From Lepiota brunneoincarnata (taxonomy: Eukaryota > Basidiomycota > Agaricomycetes > Agaricales > Agaricaceae): a stretch of DNA of 64,000 bases. Location of the stretch: assembly GCA_023014365.1 (NCBI GenBank), contig JAEBUN010000001.1, forward strand, positions 3,782,001-3,846,000. The letters are read 5' to 3'. How positions within the stretch are numbered: position 1 is the first letter of the stretch; each line of letters begins with the position of its first letter. The translations under genes were made by a program, and so were the position numbers. Below the pieces are notes generated by a model. That model saw only the letters and a list, made by a program, of their open reading frames with translations, was not told the DNA's origin and searched no databases. Positions 56,645-64,000 of the stretch are shown piece by piece.

Positions 56645-57612
56645 ACCCTTTTTTCGATAGAGTGAAGAAATATAAAGTATGTACCATACCGACCCATTAC
56701 CAGCCGTATGAACCCCCGTCCCGTCCTGTCAATGAATTTGGTTTGCCTTTACGGTTACGGGTACACCCGCTAGCATACCGTATTTGACCTGTCAGCATAT
56801 GGCCGTCACCTGATATGGTACGGTGCGCAGCCCTACTGGAGGCATCTGGGGGACTTGGTCTTGTTCTACACTACCTCAGCTCAACGATGCAGGATGTGAG
56901 CCTGTGTGAGATCTTCACTTTGACTCCAGCCACTGTTTCACAATATATCATATTTTCACTTCAGATTCTTCTTGATACTCTATATCAAATGGATGGTGCT
57001 AGGGTCTGCTACCCAGCAGGGGATGAATTCCAGGAGCAGAATGCACTCATTGTTGCTCAACATCCCTTACTTACTGGTGCATTTGGGAGTATGGATGGCC
57101 TAAACATACCAGTTCAGACCTCAAAAGATTAAGACATCAAGAATGCTACCTTCGATGGGTGGCTCCATGAGCATTTCATTAGTTGTGTTTTTGCCTTTGC
57201 AGGTGATGGTAAGAATTCTTTGTTCCAATGATATGGTTACCAATCTAATGCCAGTGACCTAGGTACAGTTATTGCATGCAATCTAAATGCTCCAGGCAGC
57301 TGGCATGACTCTTGTGTTGCATGGCCAATCTATGGAAAGCTACTCAATAAAACACCTGAAGGCTATTACCTTGTCACTGACACTGCCTTCCCCCAAGGAA
57401 TGGACCAAATTGCTGGATGTATACAGGCTCTGATAAAAGCTGGGACTTAACTCCCACACAACAACCAAGAAAGGGATGCCTTGTTGGCATTTAACAAGCA
57501 GCTGGTCTCATACCACCGGACAGCTGAATGGGGTATGCGCATGTTACAAGGATCTTTTGGCCACTTACATGTTCCACTTCCCATCAATTATAAAGAGGTC
57601 CAAGGGGATATA

Positions 57613-58129
57613 TGTAAGGGGACACCTCAGAGGCCTCAAAGACACCCCTAACATGTCCCACACCCCTAAAACCCCTCAAAGCGTCCCCTTACCCTCCAGC
57701 ACACTATACCTTCCTCCCTTCAAATGCCAGAAGCCCCAGGACACCCAGAACAACCCAAGCACCCCATGAAGGTCCTCACAAGCCCTCCCTCTCCCCCTCC
57801 AGACTCCCCCTGACACCTATCCTATATTCTCCTATTACCTGACACTCCCTTGTCACCATATTCACTCCTTTCATCCTCCCTTATTCCTACATTAGCAGTG
57901 TTGGGACAGTTCGCTTCACCCCCCTATTCATTAATATTGCTTATATAAGTCATGTATATACACAGTTTTCACCTGTAGGGGTCTCTTCATCCTATTCTCT
58001 TAGGATTCCCCTGCAGGTAAGCCCTCCATATGTACATACCTGGTCAATGACACTTAGGATTCCCCTGCAGGTTCGCCTCTGCTCCTCTCAGTCCCCCTGA
58101 GTTGCCTGGGCCCCTAGGTTGCCCTAACA
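57613..58129 (+). mobile_element. Solo LTR (fourth LTR family)
   Basis: 517 bp, TGTAAGGGGACACC..TTGCCCTAACA, flanked by exact ATATA (57608-57612 and 58130-58134). It contains a TATATAAG box near 57954 and two repeats of TTAGGATTCCCCTGCAGGT. It interrupts the Harbinger transposase between PINYKEV and EIITCLYN; removal of the LTR and one duplicate restores the frame on paper. Confidence 0.92.
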
Positions 58130-58516
58130 ATATACTTGAAATCATCACTTGTCTCTACAACCTTCGTACACTTTGTGTGGGAATTAATCAGATTAGGAGT
58201 GTATACATGCCACTATGGTCAGATGATGAAGAGTTTTGGTTGTCACTTGGTAAACTGCAGTTTTTAGAGCAGCAGAAAAATGATCACATTCATAGATTTC
58301 ATCTCATAGCTGAGAGGACAACATGATGTGGTTTTAAATTAGGTTTTCATTGGGGGTATGTAGAATAAAACAAAGCCAATACCAGTAGGGAGATAAGTAG
58401 GGTTGGTTACGACAGCTATATACGATAACAATTACTCAGAGGCAGGTTTGTCAGCTAAAGGATTACCAGCAAAGGAATTTTTAGAGGTTGAGGCAGTTGT
58501 AGATATATCATGAACT

Positions 58517-60619
58517 CAATAACAAGGTGGTAGAGGAGGAATGTGTGGAGAAGATGGTTGAGATGGTGTTGATGAGGGTGGAACAGGTGTAGGAGGCTGT
58601 GAGGATACAGGTGGTGGTATGAATGATGGCTGGTGGCCCAAATGGCCAGAAGGGGAGTCAGTATCATCATAGAATGTGTATCGTTGTGTACCAGGAGAGT
58701 CATTGAGCCCATGTATATCTGTCTCGTCATCCAAGGCCCCCCCAATCCACTGAGTAGCTCTCCCACCATCTGAATAATAAATCTCCTGCCTGTATCTCTG
58801 TTGTGGGTGGGTAGAAACAGGAATGTGGCAACGAGAAGAGGAAGTGGGTGGAGTGCAAGAGATGACAAGTAGAGATGAGTCCAAGCAGCTCAGCTTGATC
58901 AGCACACCGCTCTGCCTCATGGCAACGGTGCTCAGCATCCTGATACCAGCAGTCTGATTCTGCAAGTTGGACTGTAAGGGCATCTAGACATTGGTGAGAC
59001 TCCTGGACTTGTGAGTTAAGTTGTTGGATCTGATTGCTCTGAAGGTGCTGGAGCAAGAGCTCATTGTGTTGGGCTTGTCAAGCAGATGGATTGAGCATAG
59101 CACCAATGTTTGCAAGAATGGCCTGTCCAGTATGGCATGTATAAGTGAGAGGACCTTGTAAGCAATCAGAGATGGGATGATGGGCAATGAACTTGTCAGT
59201 TATGCTACTGATTTTGGGTGTGGAGTTGGTCATCAATGAGGATACACCAAGTTTTCCTGTGCAATCACTATCTGGAATGTTGGTAGTTGCATTGTTGATG
59301 GTATCTATGATCTTGTCATCATCCAGGTCATGGGTACCAGCCTTCTCAGCAATCACACTATCAATTTTGTAGGCTCAAAGAACATGGGGAGAGCACTCAG
59401 CATCCCCAGTAGGCTTGGAGGTTTTTGCAAGCTGAATAAACATTATGTAAGGGGACTAGCATCGCACACATCCCCTTACACAAGGTATGTCTAGGGGTCT
59501 GTAGTTGGGTGTCCAGGCTTGGCCTCTCTAGCCGATGCCCAATGCCTAAGCCCAGCCTTGGCCTTCAGCCACCCCCATCCCCAAGTCTGATCTGCATACA
59601 ACTGACATTGTTTGTATATTGTTTGCATGCATTATATTCTAGTAGCTATGTAGTGTTTGGCTACCTGGTCTGTGCACAGACCACTATGTATATAAGTAGT
59701 GTGGGTGTCGATTGTATTTGCCACCCAAATATTAACTTGGTTCCAGCACTCTTACTTCCCCTAACACATTACATCAGATGGCCAAATATGAGACTATGAC
59801 CATACTTACCTGCTTTAGCTTTACCTCAAGTGACTTTGCAGTATGTTTGGGATGTCCAACTGCAACTGCATGCTCATTGAAGATTATCTCCACATCAGCA
59901 AACCCTGTGTTACCAAGTGGTAGGATCTCTTCTGCTCCATCAAGCAGTAAGTCAACATCAATGGGTGAGTAGTTTACAGCCCCAGTAACATGACCTTGTG
60001 CTCGCTTGGGTTCTGGCTGTGCAGATAGACTGGGAGCTGACTTGTGCTTTCCAGGGCCCGGTATAGCAGCATGCTCATCAACAGCCCTGGCCTTGCCTTT
60101 ACCCTTGGAATCAGGATGACGAGAACCTGCAATCTTAGAAGCAGGGTGAGAAACTTGCTCAAGAAGTTGGCTAACAGTCAGAGGTTCATCCTCATCATCA
60201 CTGGGCAATGCAGGAGGTAGTGGAGGGAATTGATTTTGCATGGGAAGGGCAAGTGGTGATGGGAGAGAGGCCAAAGCAGGATGTTGAGCAACCTGTATGG
60301 GTACACCAATGCACACACAAACACAATGAATTAGGTCAAAGCCCCAAGGGAGTGAAAGTATGATACATACATGAGCACCACCATCCTGAGGATTTGGAGT
60401 GTGGGTTATATGTGGTACATAGCCAGGTGGCTAAGAGTTTTACAAGCCATGAGTGGCAATAAATAAGAGCAAGTATACAAAACACCTACCATGTGATAAA
60501 ATCCTGTACCAGGTATGCTGGGGAATGTCATAAACTGTTCTGACACCTAGAGAATTACGCAGAGTCAAAGTGAGCAGACAATAAGGACAATAAGGTGAGA
60601 TTGAACTCACAGTGTTCAT
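58517..60619 (-). pseudogene. PIF/Harbinger SANT/Myb-like partner protein gene
   Basis: Minus strand, convergent with the transposase. Probable start MNTVSEQFMTFPSIPGTGFY (60619), then a charged linker (SDDEDEPLTVSQLLEQ), then the SANT/Myb-like domain: DVDLLLDGAEEILPLGNTGF, VEIIFNEHAVAVG, KSLEVKLKQ, and, after an intron containing a solo LTR, LAKTSKPTGDAECSPHV .. IAEKAGTHDLDDDKIID. The tail holds heptads (QLNSQVQESHQCLDALTVQL), and YYSDGGRATQWIGGALDDET near the end. A stop (after ECSPHVL) and frame changes near 58900 suggest decay. In this superfamily the partner binds DNA and carries the transposase to the nucleus. Confidence 0.75.
59446..59766 (-). mobile_element. Solo LTR of the KH-Gag family, in an intron
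   Basis: 321 bp, reading TGTAAGGGG..CCCTAACA on plus, flanked by exact CATTA (59441-59445 and 59767-59771). It sits between donor GTAAGT (about 59809) and acceptor TTCAG (about 59433) of the SANT-like gene, so coding sequence was spared. Confidence 0.93.
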
Positions 60620-60745
60620 AACTGGGTGCCATGGTAACTCAGGCAAAACACGTGGGTGCTGGCTTTCATCATCCTTTTTGGCATTCTGTCATATCCATGC
60701 CAACTCAGAGTCTAATCACTTAAACTTCGGCTTCTCGATTCCACA

Positions 60746-61346
60746 TGTGCTCCACACAACAACCCTCTGCCCTCCGACTCGGCCCCGACTTACTCCGACC
60801 GCAACCCACTGCCCCGATCACGCGACCACCTCCACACGTGCCGTGGTCACCTGACCCTCGGTGTCTCTAGCTCCAGTCTCCATTTCCCGTCCGTAGTCAA
60901 GATACGTTATCGGTCTCCATACCTGTACCGGTTTCCATTCCATCCGTAATCTGTTCGTAATCCGTTGTAACTATATCGGCCTCCGCTTCGCTCCGCACGT
61001 AATCAGTACGAGTCATAGTTCATAAGGCCAGTAGTATATATACTGTAGGTACTTGGCTTGTACTCCTCAGTCTGTTAATCGAATCGAGCAGCGGACCAGC
61101 TCCCTGTTCTCTATCTTCTCCTCTCTTCTGCCTCGCTCCGCTTCGGCCCCGACTTCCTGAAATACGGACTAGGACAGTAGGAGGGCACAGCACATACGCT
61201 GAGGCCACAAGTCCAACCCCCCGCCCGACGTACTCCGCCTTGGTCCCGAAGTCTACGTACTGACTTCGCCCTGTCCCCCGGTTACCTCATATCAAGGTTA
61301 CCACCCCGACCCTCTGCCTCGGTCCCGACCCACACTGGCTCTAACA
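60746..61346. repeat. GC-rich, LTR-like segment (tentative)
   Basis: This 600-bp block is compositionally distinct (rich in CTCCGCTTCG- and CCCCGAC-type repeats), begins near TGTGCTCC and ends CTAACA. It contains a TATATATA box near 61035. I did not find a convincing target duplication, so the LTR assignment is a guess. Confidence 0.35.
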
Positions 61347-62591
61347 CATTCTTGGACTGGGAATATGATTGAGACATGGAGGTAGAGTTTGCAGAAGAGT
61401 TATAAAGGAAGAAAACGAGGATGAGTGAAGAATGAAACCTCACTGGGAGTTTTTATCCTCTCACTGATGAATTCACAGCCAGAATGATCCTCAAAGAAAC
61501 TACCTTATTGTGATAGTTACTTTCCTCCATTCCATGGATCATAGTGGCTCTCGCTAGCTATCATGGGTGTCATCAATAGCCTTGGTGGATACTAGGTGAT
61601 GATTTTTTTCAATTTGTTTAACAGGATATTACCCAGCAACGTGAATGCTTACCATAGTCAGAATGGTGGTTTGATAAGTAAACCAACCGCGTTTGGGAAG
61701 CAAAAAGAGCAGTATTGAGTGGTGGTGAGCTGAGCCTTCCAGTTGCGATGTTGCGGGATGGTGTGTGCGCACAGTGGATAGGATTGATGGATATGGGTGT
61801 GAAAATACACGTGAGCTGTCGGGGCCTGAAACCAAGGTTTAGAATGTGAGATTTGGACTGGAAGGGGGGGGGGGGGCCTCTTCCAGATGTAAAGTTTAGA
61901 GAGGGGCCTATTTCAAGATCCGACATGAGGAAGACCCGATTTGTGCAGCAGCTTGTTCGGCTGAAAGTGTTTAGTCCATTTTCAGCCATTTAGAATCTGG
62001 ATTTAGTTTTCTAAATCCTGCGGATGTGCATCCATTGATTGATTGTCAGGGAACGTTGGACTTGTGCATTAGAACGTTTTCGCAGCCACCTAAAATGGGG
62101 CGCTAAGTGCAAGCTGAATTGAAAATGAATGGCTCCACAGGCTAAACCTTCCTGGAAATGGAGTTGCGAAAACGCTCTATTCTTTTGCTCTTTCCCTTTT
62201 TCAGTGAGCTTACAGGCTTTCGGCAACTGCTTACGACTACCCCTCAGCCCAGCTGACTGCACTCAGGTTTTGGGCATTTGTAGTTGTTTGCTGGATGTTA
62301 ATAGCATGCTCTCACGCCGAAGACTTGCTTGCACTTCAGTGCGTATCTTATCATCACCCCATCGGGAGATATTGCAGACCCTGCGGTTAGGGGGAGGATG
62401 AAGTGAGTTTGTGACGACCCGTTGATTCATATTTGTCTGCATGGAGGCCTCGAGGCCTCAAGGGGTGACCGTTATTATATTCACAACCATCTCTCTAACC
62501 GCCTCACTCTCCACCATTGCTCCTCTTGACTGTTGACTTTAAATCTTCAGCACACCATCCTTTGCTTTTTTGTACCCATATTTCTGACACA
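61347..62591. other. Upstream region of the STAND-like gene; no other gene seen
   Basis: Contains a poly-G run of 13 or so at about 61863-61876. Open frames near 61618-61989 (minus) and 62129-62401 (plus) lack family motifs. The last 200 bp presumably hold the promoter of the downstream gene. Confidence 0.4.
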
Positions 62592-64000
62592 ATGGCCAAC
62601 CCGGTCGCCAAACCAGTGCTCAAGAAGGTTATCCGAATTTTCGGTAAGTATACCACGACCGCTATTGGCTTCAGTCAACAGGCGCGCTTAAGGCTTTACA
62701 CTCCAACACAGGCTTGATGGGCCATTTGCCCAAAGATCATGGTCGCAAGCACTCGTTGAATATCAAATATCATCTTGATGATCGCATTTCTCCCGGCGGT
62801 GCCGGTCTGAGGCTTGACAAGGACCTGGTGGGCGCGGAGCCACTTCACTTACCGATGAACCCCCTGTGAGTCGAGTCTAGATTGCTCGCATAGTTCACGG
62901 CCCGATGAACAATGTAGAGAATTAGAGGAGGGGTCAAAGCTGAAGCTTGAGATAACCGAGAATCACTCCTTCCTCTCCTTCCTCTCATGGTTCAGAAGAA
63001 GCGCCATTGCCACGGCTGAGACCACCTTCAACCAATTATGGCGACATCTGATATCGACCGCGGGCGTCAATCCCACGCGTCAGTTAATTGTCCTTTACTC
63101 GCTTTTAATGCGCTTAACGGAATCCATAGAGCACTTTGAGTTTGACTTGGGACCAGAATATGCAGGGCTGCAAATCTGGATCGTGGCTGAGGTACGTCGT
63201 TTTCGTCGTGATCACCAGCTTTGAAATGCCAATGCCAATTCACGGACATCACAGTCGCATGAGACCAACCTATTCAAGGATACTCAAGAGAAACTTCAGA
63301 ATTCGAAGCTAAAGTTGAAGGAAATGAAGACTGCACTAGATCATATGGGTGGGGCAAGGGACGTTGTGGAGACCGCGTTGAAAGTGGGGACAATCATCAG
63401 TGAGGTAAAGCACTGATCTACAACGCTGTTTTTGATGGAAAACCGACGCAAAATAGCTGCATCCAATCGCGAAAAGTGTCTCGACCTCTGTTAATGTCGT
63501 CTACGAGGTTAGTTTTGATCCTTTTTACCCGATTACAGCTTATTTGGAAGAGCAATGCTGATTAGCTCGATTCGCACAGCAATTCAAGGCCCAAGATCAA
63601 TCTCACAAACAGATGCTAGACTTAGCAGAGGACATGGAGAGGGTGATCATGTTTGTTCAGCGCGTCAAGAAAGTTCCGAAGTTGGAAATGCTGGAGCAGA
63701 TCCTGGATGACTTCTCCGGGCTCATGGTCGAGGTGGTCGAGTTCATTGAGCATTGGCTTAGAAGCGGGATGGGTGCGTACCCTGACCCGGAAGTCCCTTT
63801 GTTTTCCCGACTCATTGGTTCGTCCATGCAGCCAACTTCTTCAGCACTACGTCCGATCAAGGGGAAATCAGCGGCTTCAAGGGGCGCCTGACTGCGTTCA
63901 AGGAAGGGTTCAACCGAGGCCTCCAGATTGACCTCGCATCATCTTTCGCGCAATCAGAAGGTGGGATTTCTGTATCCCCGCAGAAAGGCCCTTGCTCATG
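62592..64000 (+). CDS. STAND/NLR-like protein, N-terminal part (runs off the window)
   Basis: Exons 62592-62643, 62712-62865, 62918-63191, 63255-63404, 63457-63507, 63580-63772 and 63832 onward, all in phase. After a short basic start (MANPVAKPVLKKVIRIFG) residues about 25-90 look like a C2-like beta domain (HSLNIKYHLDDRISPGGAGL, LRLDKDLVGAEPLHLPM, KLKLEITEN). A helical region follows (FNQLWRHLISTAG; HFEFDLGPEYAGLQIWIVAE; MERVIMFVQRVKKVPKLEML; LMVEVVEFIEHWL) and then ISGFKGRLTAFKEGFNRGL, which resembles the segment just before the NACHT/NTPase of many Agaricomycete STAND proteins. No P-loop is reached before 64000. Such proteins act in fungal self/non-self recognition and cell death. Assignment is by pattern, not search; the donor/acceptor of the last intron was chosen to keep the frame open. 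Confidence 0.6.

Larger units (their letters stand above)
50697..56835 (+). mobile_element. Full-length hAT transposon inserted in the Harbinger transposase
   Basis: 6139 bp. Inverted ends TAGGGCTGTGCACCGT / ACGGTGCGCAGCCCTA with exact 8-bp duplication CTGGAGGC at 50689-50696 and 56836-56843. It contains a multi-exon hAT transposase and, between 51475 and 53310, the 1.8-kb module also found at 15105-16946. The deleted derivative at 896-1845 has the same ends. Confidence 0.96.
50266..58326 (+). pseudogene. PIF/Harbinger-type DDE transposase, split by hAT and a solo LTR
   Basis: N-terminal part 50266-50685 (MMSWLDDDIIDIKEFEHIQH .. WRYLVWADLLPNP), then, after the hAT insertion, 56844-58326: a helix-turn-helix (SLCEIFTLTPATVSQYIIFS), first catalytic Asp in AFGSMDGLNIP, NAPGSWHDS, second Asp in YLVTDTAFPQG, and Glu in YHRTAEWGMRMLQGSFGHL. 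After the LTR at 57613-58129 it resumes EIITCLYNLRTLCVGINQIR and VYMPLWSDDEEFW, then a stop. One target-duplicate copy (CTGGAGGC, coding Leu-Glu-Ala) is on each side of hAT. Extra stops (after QTSKD and after KAGT) show it was already decaying or has decayed since. Family: nuclease DDE_4, which moves with a SANT/Myb partner, found at 58517-60619. Confidence 0.88.

Overview
The window looks like an Agaricomycete (mushroom-forming basidiomycete) genome. Introns are short and frequent (50-75 nt, GT..AG), and the transposon families are typical of that class: Plavaka-type, hAT, PIF/Harbinger, Tc1, chromodomain Ty3/Gypsy, Copia, and LTR elements with a KH-domain Gag. Multi-domain STAND and MLKL-like genes also fit. 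No species is claimed.

Layout. 1-9 kb: an internally deleted hAT element (896-1845, 8-bp target duplication), a Copia relic, and two minus-strand loci that share a Gly/Asn heptapeptide repeat. One is a clean five-exon gene (4205-5360) fusing a four-helix-bundle, MLKL/HeLo-like N-terminal domain to the repeat. The other (6736-7976) has an F-x-GA-x-x-F-x-I-x-GG start, about 17 heptads and a Gln-rich section. A tRNA (probably Trp) is at 9033-9113. 9.4-12.9 kb: a dead copy of a TOK1-type outward-rectifier K+ channel gene plus a second fragment of it.

12.9-43.2 kb is a nested transposon island. A decayed Plavaka transposase gene (+ strand, 30391-43168) and a minus-strand partner gene have been split by a Copia element (19102-25653) that itself holds a Tc1 element (20135-21736), a KH-Gag LTR element (27834-29819), two solo LTRs and a young, nearly intact Ty3/Gypsy chromovirus (32699-40940). 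Most of the island is CpG-poor except the young Gypsy element, as expected if old copies were methylated and deaminated. Nearly every insertion has a readable target duplication, so relative ages can be ordered.

43.5-46.8 kb: the intact K+ channel gene (five exons, 714 codons) and another downstream fragment. 46.8-50.2 kb: nothing recognised. 50.3-60.6 kb: a PIF/Harbinger pair, with transposase on + and SANT/Myb-like partner on -. The transposase is split by a 6.1-kb hAT element (50697-56835) and a solo LTR; the partner carries a solo LTR in an intron. From 62592 to the window end: the 5' part of a STAND/NLR-like gene with a C2-like N-terminus.

Most unusual points: (1) the Gypsy element has two long overlapping reading frames after the chromodomain, one of which runs through the polypurine tract into the 3' LTR, and comparison with a diverged solo LTR shows mostly synonymous change in that frame; (2) the MLKL-like gene and its neighbour share a possible beta-solenoid or amyloid-type heptad repeat; (3) a compact LTR element encodes only a KH-domain Gag.
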